This document shows positions 51,934 through 60,067 of a stretch of 64,000 nt of DNA, one piece after another; the stretch's first letter is position 1, and each line of letters begins with the position of its first letter. A program made the translations under genes and the position numbers. Under the pieces are notes generated by a model. It saw only the letters and a program-made list of their open reading frames with translations, ran no database searches and had not been told where the DNA came from. The DNA lies in contig NZ_CP186693.1 in NCBI RefSeq assembly GCF_049532985.1, positions 5,704,001 through 5,768,000 on the forward strand, read 5' to 3'. The stretch comes from Promicromonospora sp049532985. GTDB taxonomy: Bacteria; Actinomycetota; Actinomycetes; Actinomycetales; Cellulomonadaceae.

Positions 51934-51939
51934 AAGAAT
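51934..51939 (+). promoter_or_regulatory. Extended -10 element of the GT2 gene at 52002
   Basis: TGC followed by AAGAAT resembles the element before the gene at 57389 (TGC then CACAAT). Both leaders also share AGAAAGCAGC about 10-20 nt before the start codon. Confidence 0.35.
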
Positions 51940-52001
51940 CTGGGTGCGTCCGTGACGCCGCTGTCGCGGAGCCGTGCACCCCAGCAGAAAGCAGCCGTCC
52001 G

Positions 52002-53030
52002 ATGCCCTCCAGCACGCCCCGCGTCTCGGTCGTCATGCCGGTCCGCGACACCGAGCTCTACCTCGACGACGCGATGACCAGCCTCACCCGGCAGTTCGAC
52101 GACCCGCACGACCTGGAGGTCGTGGTGGTCGACGACGGCTCCGGCGACGCCACCCCGGACATCGCCGAGAGCTATGCCGACCGCCTGCCGAACCTGACGG
52201 TGCTGCGCAACAGGGAGCCGGTGGGGGCCGCCACGGCACGCAACCAGGGCCTGGCCGGGTCGAACGGCCGGTACATCACCTATCTCGACGGCGACGACTG
52301 GTACGCGCCGCACCACCTGCGCGACGTGACGGACGCGATCGAGGCGTTCGGCGTGCCGATCCTGCGGCACGACCACGTCACCGTCCAGGACGGTCAGCGC
52401 CGGGTCGTCCGCGCGATGGAGCCGGTGCGCGAGCAGGTGCTCGACCCCCGGGAGTCCATCCTGCCCACCGACCGTCCCACGATGGTCGACTACCCCTACG
52501 GCTGGGCCGGCGTCTACGACCGGGCGATCGCCGGCGACGGCCTGCTGACCTTCTCGGACGGCATGCGCACGGCGACGGACCGGGCCTGGGTGTGGCGCCT
52601 GCACCTGCAGGGCACCGGCTACGTCGTCACCAACCACAGCGGCGTGTGCTACCGGCGGGGCGTGACGACCTCGCTCACCCAGATCTACGACGAGCGCCGC
52701 CTCGACTTCACCCGGGCCTTCGCCGAGATCCACGGGATCCTCGACGAGGACCGGGAGACCGACCGGTTCCTGCCCAAGCTCGCCCGGACGGTGCTCGCGA
52801 TCGTGGACCACCACCTCGGCTTCGCGGAGCACATGCCCGCCGAGCTGCTCGCCGAGCTGAACCGGCGCTCCGCCGAGCTGATCCGGACGTTCCCCGCGGA
52901 GACGGTCCGGGTCCAGCTCGAGCAGTCCGGGCCGCGGCGCTGGGTGACGCTGCGGGACGTGCTCCCGCCGGAGCTCGCGCCGAGCCCCGAGATGCTCGCC
53001 GCCGAGCTCGCGGTGTCAGCGCCCGCGTAG
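52002..53030 (+). CDS. GT2-family glycosyltransferase
   Basis: 342 residues, cytoplasmic. GT2/GT-A domain begins RVSVVMPVRDTELYLDDAM, with VVVVDDGSGDATPDIAE for donor binding and YLDGDDWY as the DXD site (about residue 95). C-terminal helices (about 240-335) replace membrane segments. This type occurs in capsule and teichoic-acid-like loci. The ATG at 52002 is preceded by a leader shared with another glycosyltransferase gene rather than a clear Shine-Dalgarno. The next gene, 25 nt downstream, has its own leaderless promoter. Confidence 0.88.
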   Translation: MPSSTPRVSVVMPVRDTELYLDDAMTSLTRQFDDPHDLEVVVVDDGSGDATPDIAESYADRLPNLTVLRNREPVGAATARNQGLAGSNGRYITYLDGDDWYAPHHLRDVTDAIEAFGVPILRHDHVTVQDGQRRVVRAMEPVREQVLDPRESILPTDRPTMVDYPYGWAGVYDRAIAGDGLLTFSDGMRTATDRAWVWRLHLQGTGYVVTNHSGVCYRRGVTTSLTQIYDERRLDFTRAFAEIHGILDEDRETDRFLPKLARTVLAIVDHHLGFAEHMPAELLAELNRRSAELIRTFPAETVRVQLEQSGPRRWVTLRDVLPPELAPSPEMLAAELAVSAPA

Positions 53031-53043
53031 GCCCTTCGCTCGT

Positions 53044-53049
53044 TACGCT
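53044..53049 (+). promoter_or_regulatory. -10 box of the leaderless glycosyltransferase gene at 53056
   Basis: TACGCT lies 6 nt before the GTG. The box, spacer and first codons closely match those of the phosphomannomutase gene at 55585-55632. Confidence 0.5.
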
Positions 53050-53055
53050 CTCGAC

Positions 53056-55527
53056 GTGGCACTCGACCCGAGCAGGATCAGCAAGGCGTCCAGACGCCGC
53101 CTCGGCCGGATCGTCCGGGCGGTCCGGCGCCGCCTCGGCCCGGGCGCGGACCAGAAGGGCGTCGCTGAGGCGGGCACGCCCGAACCCGCGGCCCCCGCCG
53201 ACCCGGCGCTGCGCCGGGTGCTGGACTCCGGGGTGTTTGACGCCGAGTGGTACGGGGCGCAGGCGGGCACGACGTTCGCCGACCCCGCCGACGCCGCGCG
53301 GCACTACCTCGCGCAGGGCCGGCGGAAGGGCTGGTGGCCGCACCCGCTGTTCGTGCCGGCCCGGTACCGGCCGAAGGCATGGCAGCGGGACGACACCGAC
53401 CCGCTCGTCATCTACCTCAAGGGCGTGGGCGACTCGTGGAAGGCGTCCCCGTCGCCGCTCTTCGACCCGGGCCGGCTCGACCGGCCCGCTGCGGACGGGC
53501 GCAGCCCCCTGGCGGCCTTCCTCGCGGACGACGCCGACGCCCCGCTCCCGCTGGCCCCGGACGCGCGATGGATGCGCGACGGCGTAACGCTGGCCGACGT
53601 GCGCGAGGCGCTCCGCGCCGAGCTGAGTCACCAGGCGGACCACGCGGACCAGGCGGATGCCGCTGCGCCCTGGCGGGAGTCCCCGGCGGTGAGGACCGTG
53701 CCGGGCCTGACCAGCCTGGTGGTCGTCGACTGCGACACCACCGCCGACGTGCTGACCGTCCTCACCGCGATCGACCGCGCCGTGCCGGCGGACGACACAG
53801 CGGCCGCGCCGTCCGCGGAGATCCTGCTGGTCACCGGTGATCGTCGTCGCGCCGTCGCCGGCCTCGCGCTGGCCCGGCTCGCCCGGTTCGACGTGCGGGT
53901 GGTGCTGTCCGGGCAGGGTGCGTCGTCCGCCGTCGACGAGGCGGTGCACGGGGCCCGGGGCGAGCACGTGCTGCTGCTGTCGGGGCGGCAGGCCTTCCGC
54001 GAAGGGACGCTGCAGGACCTCCGGGCGGTGTTGACCGAGTCGGGCGCCGCCGTGGTGCACCCGGTCGTGCTCGGTGGCGAGCTGCTGCTGCGGGACGTGG
54101 GCGTGGTCTACCCGCCGCGCGGCACGGATCCGGTGCCCTTCCTCGACGGCGTGCACCCGGACAGCGTGCCCTGGACCCGGCCGTGGTTCGAGGTGCCGGG
54201 AGCGCCGGTGCCGCTCCTGGCCCGCACGGAGTCCGTGCGGGCCGTCCGGGACGAGCCGCGGGTACGCACCCTGTGGGCCGACGTCGACCTGGCGCAACGC
54301 CTGGCCAGGCACGAGGAGCGCCCCGTCGTGGTGGCCCGCGACGTGGTCGTGACGCGGTCCGGGGACGGGACGTTCGACGACACCGCGGAGCCGGAGGACG
54401 ACCTGGCGGTGTTCCGCGCGGCGTGGCAGACGGTCCCGGAGGGATCCGCGGACCTCTTCGCGACCTTCGGCGTGGCACCCGTGTTCACCGGGACGGCCGC
54501 GCTCACCGCCCCCGGGCGACCGGGGACCTGGACCCGCGCGCTGTGGCCCTCCGTGCCGGACACCGCCCGGGTACGGGAGGCGCCGCCCGCACTGCGCTGG
54601 GCGATCAAGACGGCGATGCCCGCCGGCGACCAGGCCCGGCAGTGGGGCGACTTCCACTTCGCGCACTCCCTGGCGGCCGCACTGCGCGACCTGGGCCAGC
54701 ACGTGGTGGTCGACTACGCGCCCAACGACGCCCGTGCGACCTCCTACCGGGACGACGTCGTCCTGATGCTCCGGGGACTGCACCCGGCCCGGCTCCCGGG
54801 CGACGTGACGAGCGTCGTGTGGGTCATCAGCCACCCGGAGGACGTCGCGGCGCGGGAGCTGGCGGGTTACGACCTCCGGTTCGCCGCGAGCCTCACCTGG
54901 GCGCGCGACGTCTCGCAGCGGTGGGAGCTGCCCGTGGCCCCGCTGCTGCAGTGCACCGATCCGAGCCGGTTCTACATCGACGACGAGCCGGTCGAGGACG
55001 TCGTCGGCAAGGCCGTCCTGGTCGGCAACACCCGGGGCAAGGCACGTCCGGTCGCCGTGGAGGCCGTGCGGTCGGGTGTGCCGGTCGCCGTCTACGGGTC
55101 GGGCTGGCAACGGTTCCTGCCGCCCGAGGCGATCGCCGGCGCGTACGTGCCGAACGAGGTGCTCCGCCGCTACTACCGGTCGGCCGCCTGGGCGCTGAAC
55201 GACCACTGGCCCGACATGCGTGACCTGGGCTTCGTCTCCAACCGCGTCTTCGACGTGCTCGCGTCGGGCGGCCGGCTCCTGACCGACGACGTGTACGGGC
55301 TCGACGAGATCGTGCGCCCCGTCCTGCCCGAGGGCCGCCTGGCCCGGTTCACGACGCCCGAGGAGCTGCACGCGCTCCTGGCCGAGGGCAGTGCCGCACG
55401 GTACGACGAGGAGATGCTCCGCTCGCTGTCCGAGCACGTCCGCACCGAGCACGGGTTCGGGGCACGCGCCGCCGTCCTGCTCGAGGCGGTGCTCGCGCAC
55501 CGGGCGGACAACACCTCCGGCACCTGA
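53056..55527 (+). CDS. Large two-domain glycosyltransferase (CgeB/GT4-like C-terminus)
   Basis: 823 residues, soluble. Residues about 50-100 contain the VFDAEWYGAQAG...ARHYLAQGRRKGWWPHPLF element often seen in polysaccharide-synthesis glycosyltransferases. The middle (about 215-440) looks like a degenerate GT2 fold lacking a DXD. Residues about 490-810 resemble the CgeB/GT4 half, with AVLVGNTRGKARPVAVEAVR and GFVSNRVFDVLASGG in the donor site. The first twelve codons and the promoter look copied from the phosphomannomutase gene. The substrate is unknown. Confidence 0.78.
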   Translation: MALDPSRISKASRRRLGRIVRAVRRRLGPGADQKGVAEAGTPEPAAPADPALRRVLDSGVFDAEWYGAQAGTTFADPADAARHYLAQGRRKGWWPHPLFVPARYRPKAWQRDDTDPLVIYLKGVGDSWKASPSPLFDPGRLDRPAADGRSPLAAFLADDADAPLPLAPDARWMRDGVTLADVREALRAELSHQADHADQADAAAPWRESPAVRTVPGLTSLVVVDCDTTADVLTVLTAIDRAVPADDTAAAPSAEILLVTGDRRRAVAGLALARLARFDVRVVLSGQGASSAVDEAVHGARGEHVLLLSGRQAFREGTLQDLRAVLTESGAAVVHPVVLGGELLLRDVGVVYPPRGTDPVPFLDGVHPDSVPWTRPWFEVPGAPVPLLARTESVRAVRDEPRVRTLWADVDLAQRLARHEERPVVVARDVVVTRSGDGTFDDTAEPEDDLAVFRAAWQTVPEGSADLFATFGVAPVFTGTAALTAPGRPGTWTRALWPSVPDTARVREAPPALRWAIKTAMPAGDQARQWGDFHFAHSLAAALRDLGQHVVVDYAPNDARATSYRDDVVLMLRGLHPARLPGDVTSVVWVISHPEDVAARELAGYDLRFAASLTWARDVSQRWELPVAPLLQCTDPSRFYIDDEPVEDVVGKAVLVGNTRGKARPVAVEAVRSGVPVAVYGSGWQRFLPPEAIAGAYVPNEVLRRYYRSAAWALNDHWPDMRDLGFVSNRVFDVLASGGRLLTDDVYGLDEIVRPVLPEGRLARFTTPEELHALLAEGSAARYDEEMLRSLSEHVRTEHGFGARAAVLLEAVLAHRADNTSGT

Positions 55528-55584
55528 GACCCGTACGCCGGGTGAGGTGCGCCCGGCGCGCCCCGGTGCGCCCCGGTGCTCGCG

Positions 55585-55590
55585 TACGCT
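55585..55590 (+). promoter_or_regulatory. -10 box of leaderless phosphomannomutase gene
   Basis: TACGCT lies 6 nt before the GTG at 55597. Confidence 0.5.
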
Positions 55591-55596
55591 GACGAC

Positions 55597-57078
55597 GTGG
55601 CTCTCGACCTCAACAGGATCATCAAGGCGTACGACGTCCGGGGACTGGTGCCCGAGGAGCTGTCGCCCGAGGTGGCGCGCGCGATCGGCACGGCCTTCGC
55701 CCGGGTGGTGGTGCGCCCCGAGGCGTCGGACGACTCCCGCCCGGCCGTCGTCGTCGGACGGGACATGCGGGACTCCGGGCCCGACCTCGTGGACGCCTTC
55801 GCGGCCGGTCTCGCCGCCGAGGGCGTGGACGTGGTCCGCATCGGGCTGTGCTCGACCGACGGGCTGTACCACGCCTCCGGCGTCCTGGGCCTGCCGGGCG
55901 CCATGTTCACGGCCAGCCACAACCCGGCCGCGTACAACGGGATCAAGCTCTGCCGCGCGGGCGCGCGGCCCGTTGGCGAGGCCACAGGCCTCGCCGGGAT
56001 CCGGGAGGTCGCGCAGGCGCTCCTGGACGACGCCGACGCCGAGGTCGGCACCTCGGCCCCGGCCCCCGGGCAGGTGACCGACCGCGAGATGCTGGGCGAG
56101 TACGCCGCGTTCCTGCGGGGCCTGGTGGACCTCTCGGGCATCCGGCCGCTCAAGGTCGTCGTCGACGCCGGGAACGGCATGGCGGGCCTCACGGCGCCGG
56201 CCGTGCTCGGTACCGCCGCGGGACTGCCGGAGCTGCCGCTGGACGTCGTGCCGATGTACTTCGAGCTGGACGGCACCTTCCCGAACCACGAGGCCAACCC
56301 CTTGGAGCCCGCCAACCTGCTGGACCTGCAGACGGCGGTCGTGGCCAACGGCGCCGACATCGGGCTGGCCTTCGACGGGGACGCCGACCGCTGCTTCGTC
56401 GTGGACGAGAAGGGCGTACCGGTCTCGCCGTCGGCGATCACCGCCCTGGTGGGGCTGCGCGAGGTCGAGAAGGAGAAGGCGGCCGGGCGGGCGCCGGTGG
56501 TCATCCACAACCTGATCACGTCGCGCGCGGTGCCCGACCTGCTCTCGGCCGCCGGCGCCCGGGTGGTGCGCACCCGCGTGGGGCACTCGTTCATCAAGGC
56601 CGAGATGGCCTCGAACGAGGCGGTGTTCGGCGGCGAGCACAGCGCCCACTACTACTTCCGGGACTTCTTCTTCGCGGACACCGGTATGCTGGCCGCCCTG
56701 CACGTGCTGGCGGCACTGGGCACGCAGCGCAACCCGCTGTCCGAGGTTGCCGAGATGTACGAGCCCTACGTCGCCTCCGGCGAGATCAACTCGCGGGTCC
56801 CGGACGCCGCCGAGGCCACGAACCGCGTGCTGGACGCCTACCGGGTCGCCTACCCCGGGATCGAGGTCGACACGCTCGACGGTGTCACCGTGTCCCACTG
56901 GGACGGGCACCCGCAGTGGTGGTTCAACCTGCGGGCGTCCAACACCGAGCCGCTGCTGCGGCTCAACGTCGAGGCCGCCGACCACGACATCATGGAGAAG
57001 GTCCGCGACGACGTGCTCTCGCTGGTGCGCGCCGGGACCGACGAGCCGGACGGGTCCGGGACAGGAGAGACCGAATGA
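55597..57078 (+). CDS. manB: Phosphomannomutase / phosphoglucomutase
   Basis: 493-residue alpha-D-phosphohexomutase that converts mannose-6-phosphate to mannose-1-phosphate for GDP-mannose. The phosphoserine loop TASHNPAAYNGIK (Ser107), metal loop FDGDADRCF (Asp260, Asp262, Asp264), sugar loop GGEHSAHYYF and phosphate loop RASNTEPLLRLN are all intact. Opens MALDLNRIIKAYDVRG. Equivalent of mycobacterial Rv3257c. The stop overlaps the Trm112-like start as ATGA. Together with manA it supplies activated mannose to the glycosyltransferases of this region. Confidence 0.95.
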   Translation: MALDLNRIIKAYDVRGLVPEELSPEVARAIGTAFARVVVRPEASDDSRPAVVVGRDMRDSGPDLVDAFAAGLAAEGVDVVRIGLCSTDGLYHASGVLGLPGAMFTASHNPAAYNGIKLCRAGARPVGEATGLAGIREVAQALLDDADAEVGTSAPAPGQVTDREMLGEYAAFLRGLVDLSGIRPLKVVVDAGNGMAGLTAPAVLGTAAGLPELPLDVVPMYFELDGTFPNHEANPLEPANLLDLQTAVVANGADIGLAFDGDADRCFVVDEKGVPVSPSAITALVGLREVEKEKAAGRAPVVIHNLITSRAVPDLLSAAGARVVRTRVGHSFIKAEMASNEAVFGGEHSAHYYFRDFFFADTGMLAALHVLAALGTQRNPLSEVAEMYEPYVASGEINSRVPDAAEATNRVLDAYRVAYPGIEVDTLDGVTVSHWDGHPQWWFNLRASNTEPLLRLNVEAADHDIMEKVRDDVLSLVRAGTDEPDGSGTGETE

Positions 57079-57263
57079 GCATCGAGCTGGAGCCCTGGGT
57101 ACGCGAGATCCTGCGCTGCCCCGTGACGGGCGCGACCCTCGTGGACGGCACCGGGCCGGACGGCGAGCCCGAGCTGCACTCGACCGACCCGGAGCGGCCG
57201 CTGGCCTACCCGGTCCGGGACGGGATCCCGGTGCTGCTGGAGTCGGACGCGCGCGAGCTCTGA
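57075..57263 (+). CDS. Trm112-family small protein
   Basis: 62 residues: LEPWVREILRCPVTGATLVD then YPVRDGIPVLLESDARE, the Trm112/YcaR fold. Only one cysteine of the usual zinc-binding pairs remains (Cys15), so metal binding is doubtful. Bacterial members are of uncertain function; in actinobacteria the gene regularly follows phosphomannomutase. Translation is coupled by ATGA overlap, with AGGAG upstream. Confidence 0.88.
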   Translation: MSIELEPWVREILRCPVTGATLVDGTGPDGEPELHSTDPERPLAYPVRDGIPVLLESDAREL

Positions 57264-57269
57264 GCGATA

Positions 57270-57305
57270 CCGGACCGTGATGCGTCGCGTCGGCCCACGG
57301 TCCGG
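57270..57305 (+). terminator. Hairpin after the phosphomannomutase-Trm112 operon
   Basis: Perfect 10-bp stem CCGGACCGTG/CACGGTCCGG with a 16-nt loop, 7 nt past the stop codon and just before the next promoter. Confidence 0.55.
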
Positions 57306-57313
57306 GCATCTGC

Positions 57314-57319
57314 CACAAT
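57314..57319 (+). promoter_or_regulatory. Extended -10 element of the gene at 57389
   Basis: TGC followed by CACAAT, in the same context (TCTGC...AATC...GGGTGC) as at 51930-51946. The predicted leader is about 63 nt. Confidence 0.35.
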
Positions 57320-57388
57320 CGGGTGCCCCCGCAGGACGACGCCGTCCGTGGATGCCGCAGCCCCTCGGAGAAAGCAGCAACCGACACG

Positions 57389-58753
57389 ATGAGCACAACA
57401 CAGCTTGTCCTGGTCTCCTCGGCCGAGTCCCTGCTCGCAGCAGCGGCCGCCGTGGACGCCGGGCTGCTCGACCGACCGCGCCGCAGGGTGCTCGTCCTGT
57501 TCGGGCGTGCGCCGGCGCCGGAGACGGCACCCCTGCCGCACGAGCGTCCGGGCATGTCGGCGGCCACGGCACGGTTCGACGACGTCGTCGTGCTCGACGA
57601 GCTCGTCCGGCCCGCGGACCCGGGACGCTGGTCGCCGCGGGGTGACGACCGCCCTGTCCTGGCCCGCCTGCTGCGGCAGGCCTGGGGCATCGGGGACGAC
57701 ACCGTGGAGCTCGTCTGTGACCGTCCCCAGTCCGAGCAGCCGGTCGAGTGGCTGATGTCGGCGTTCTACGGGTGCGAGGTGGTCCGCCTCGTCACGGACA
57801 TCGCCGGGTACGGCCCGGCGCGCGAGCCGATCGGGTGGCCGCAGGCCCGGCGGACCAGCCGGCACCTGTACCGGGAGCACGTCGCAGGACTTGCGCCCTG
57901 GCCCGACGGCGACGAGCACCGGGCCGGGCAGGGCGTCGCTGCGGTCGCGATCCCCGCCGACGCGGTCGGCAAGCTGGCGCAGGACGTCGCGTCCGCCGCG
58001 GACCTGCCGGTCCCGGCGGAGGGTGTCGCGCTGGTGCTCGCGGAGTCGTTCGTCGCGGGCGGCATCCTGACCCGGGACCAGGAGACGGCGCTCTGGCGCG
58101 ACGCCGTCCGCACGGCGGCCGCGGTGGACGGCGTGACAGAGGTGCTTGTTCTCGCCGACCCGGTCGTCCCCGCGAACCTGGCGGTGCGCCTGGGCGACCT
58201 GGCGCCGGAGGGAGTCCGGCTCACGCCGGTCGAGCAGCCGGCCCTCGCGGAGGTCTATCTCGCGGCCGTGCGCCCCGTGGTCGTGGTCGGGACCATGTCG
58301 CCGGCACTCCTGCGGGCGCGGGCCGACGGCGTCCCCGTGGTCGCGGTGGGTGCCAAGACCGTCAAGGAACGGCTCCGGCCCTATGCGAACCCGGCGCGGC
58401 TCCCGTGGGCCGTCGTCGACGCCGCGCTCCGGGAGGACGGGCGCTGGTCGGACACCGGGGACCTCGCGCACCTGATCGGCGCGGTGGCGTTCTGCATGTA
58501 CCCGGAGCGGCTCGCCGAGCGGAGGACCGAGGTCGCGGCGTTCCTGGACAGGCTGGAGCCGGCCGAGATCGGGCGGTACACGACGGCGAACCGGGCACAG
58601 AAGCTCGGTCTGCTGCCCGTGCCCGAACCCGAGCCGGCTCCCGAGCCCGCCCTGGAACCGACGCCCGAACCGACGCCTGAACCAGAGCCCGAGGCGCCCG
58701 CCCCGGCCCGTGGCGAGAAGTGGTTCCGCGGGCTGGTCCGCAAGTCACACTGA
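57389..58753 (+). CDS. Polysialyltransferase-family glycosyltransferase
   Basis: 454 residues resembling bacterial alpha-2,8-polysialyltransferase-family proteins: an N-terminal half starting TQLVLVSSAESLLAAAAAVD, a central TDIAGYGPAREPI, and a C-terminal half with RADGVPVVAVGAKTVKERL and RPYANPARLPWAVVDAAL. A Pro/Glu repeat linker (EPxPEP, about 410-435) and a basic end RGLVRKSH follow. The family transfers charged sugars to capsule-like glycans; here the donor is unknown, and no sialic acid synthesis gene is visible. Its C-terminal half is homologous to the truncated gene at 63582. The ATG at 57389 has GGAG-like sequence 18 nt upstream only. Confidence 0.65.
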   Translation: MSTTQLVLVSSAESLLAAAAAVDAGLLDRPRRRVLVLFGRAPAPETAPLPHERPGMSAATARFDDVVVLDELVRPADPGRWSPRGDDRPVLARLLRQAWGIGDDTVELVCDRPQSEQPVEWLMSAFYGCEVVRLVTDIAGYGPAREPIGWPQARRTSRHLYREHVAGLAPWPDGDEHRAGQGVAAVAIPADAVGKLAQDVASAADLPVPAEGVALVLAESFVAGGILTRDQETALWRDAVRTAAAVDGVTEVLVLADPVVPANLAVRLGDLAPEGVRLTPVEQPALAEVYLAAVRPVVVVGTMSPALLRARADGVPVVAVGAKTVKERLRPYANPARLPWAVVDAALREDGRWSDTGDLAHLIGAVAFCMYPERLAERRTEVAAFLDRLEPAEIGRYTTANRAQKLGLLPVPEPEPAPEPALEPTPEPTPEPEPEAPAPARGEKWFRGLVRKSH

Positions 58754-58772
58754 GTCAGGCCCCTGAGTCAGG
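58750..58772. repeat. Short duplication spanning two convergent stops
   Basis: CTGAGTCAGG at 58750-58759 and 58763-58772. The first copy supplies the TGA of the plus-strand gene, the second the TGA of the minus-strand gene. Confidence 0.75.
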
Positions 58773-59979
58773 GCGCACCCGGTCGACCGGTGCCCCCGGA
58801 GCCTGCGCCGGCAGCCTGGGCCTCCGCCGCGTACAGCCGCCCCAGCACGCTCCGCGGCCCGGTGTTCTCGGAGCCTGCCTTGTACGACAGCTTGTGGACG
58901 GTCGCCCGCGACAGCGCCCGCTCGAAGTCCTCGTCGGTCATGTCACGGCTCATCCAGTGCCGCAGCCGGAGCGACGGCGCCGTCGAGAGCCGGGGAGTGG
59001 CCGCGAAGAGCTCGCCGAACCTCGGGTCGGTGAGCACGAGTGCCTCGAAGAGGTGGTGGAACGTGAAGTAGTGCGGCAGCTTGCCGTCCTTGCGCCAGTA
59101 GGCGTAGAGCGCCTCGAGCGTCATGGTCACGAGGTAGTGGCCGGGCTGGGCGGTGATGCTCCACGTGCCGATCGAGGTCCGCTCCTTGGCGGGCGCGAAG
59201 AACCCGGTGGGCCGCGCGTGGTCCGCCAGCTCGGCGCCCGCATCACCACGCAGGTAGCAGGTGGCGTCGAGCCACGTGCCGCCGTACCGCGCGAGGAGCT
59301 CCAGGCGCAGCAGGTCGGACCGGGCGGTGCGGTCGGTGACCAGGGCGTCGATGTCGTCCGGCAGCGTCACGAAGCTGCCGACGTTGTCGTCGTCCAGCTC
59401 GACCACCGGGCGCGTGAGGTGCCGGGCCATCGTCGACCGGCACATCCGCACGACGTCGGGTGCCTGGTCGAAGCCCTGCGCCCAGTAGGTCCAGACGGTG
59501 TCCGACCGGTCCTCGACGACTTGCCGCGCCCCGGCGGCCGCACGGAGCTCGGCCAGCCGGTCGAGCACGAAGCGGACCGCGTCGCGCCGGGGCACGAACT
59601 GCAGGACGCCACGGTCGAGCAGCACGGCGTCCAGGCCCCGCGGGAGCGGATCGTGCGCGGTCCACCGCCGGTAGGCGGCGTCGGCGTCCTCCATCCGCCC
59701 GGCGAGCTCGGAGGCGCGGCCCAGCTCGTAGTACCAGCGGGGCGGGGCGTCAGCGCGCCGGTCGATGGCGCGGGCCAGCGCGTCCGCGGCCCCGGCGTGG
59801 TCGTTCGCACGCCGGCGGGCCGTGGCCAGCCGGTGCAGCCAGCCCGGGTCGGCCGCCGGACCGGAGGTCGCCCGCGTCAGCGCTCGCTCGGCTCGTCCGG
59901 GGTGCCCGAGCCGGCCGTGCACGCGGGAGAGGAAGAAGTGGTATCGCTGGGTGAGCGTAGCCAATGATGTGCCGTTCAA
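58768..59979 (-). CDS. TPR-like / capsular polysaccharide synthesis (GT32-like) glycosyltransferase
   Basis: 403 residues if the TTG at 59979 is the start. The first 115 residues are Ala/Arg-rich helix pairs resembling TPR repeats. Residues about 155-340 match the Caps_synth/GT32 fold: VWTYWAQGFDQAPDVVRMC, VVELDDDNV, RSDLLRLELLARYGGTWLDA with the metal-binding LDAT. Such enzymes add sugars to capsular polymers. The start is uncertain: there is no Shine-Dalgarno before the TTG, and the first convincing family residues come later, so a start within the following 60 nt is possible. Confidence 0.78.
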   Translation of the reverse strand: MNGTSLATLTQRYHFFLSRVHGRLGHPGRAERALTRATSGPAADPGWLHRLATARRRANDHAGAADALARAIDRRADAPPRWYYELGRASELAGRMEDADAAYRRWTAHDPLPRGLDAVLLDRGVLQFVPRRDAVRFVLDRLAELRAAAGARQVVEDRSDTVWTYWAQGFDQAPDVVRMCRSTMARHLTRPVVELDDDNVGSFVTLPDDIDALVTDRTARSDLLRLELLARYGGTWLDATCYLRGDAGAELADHARPTGFFAPAKERTSIGTWSITAQPGHYLVTMTLEALYAYWRKDGKLPHYFTFHHLFEALVLTDPRFGELFAATPRLSTAPSLRLRHWMSRDMTDEDFERALSRATVHKLSYKAGSENTGPRSVLGRLYAAEAQAAGAGSGGTGRPGAP

Positions 59980-59996
59980 CTGGAGGAGTTCACGGC

Positions 59997-60018
59997 AAAT
60001 TTAAGCCGGGGTCCCGGC
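59997..60018 (-). terminator. Intrinsic terminator of the SpoIID-domain gene
   Basis: GCCGGG/CCCGGC stem followed on the minus strand by TTAAATTT, one of few hairpins here with a T-rich tail. It lies 50 nt past the stop codon and just before the GT32-like gene. Confidence 0.6.
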
Positions 60019-60067
60019 CTTGTCGCGGTAAACAGCGGGTGAGAAAAGGGGCAGCCCCGCCCCCTGG

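Noticed and set aside
52708..57702. Minus-strand open frame of over 1600 codons opposite the glycosyltransferase and phosphomannomutase genes
   Set aside because: Sequence is Arg/Gly/His-rich without domains, and the plus strand carries well-supported genes with intact motifs.
57389..58753. Sialic-acid capsule locus
   Set aside because: The polysialyltransferase-like fold is present, but no NeuA, NeuB or NeuC type gene is visible, so the sugar cannot be named.
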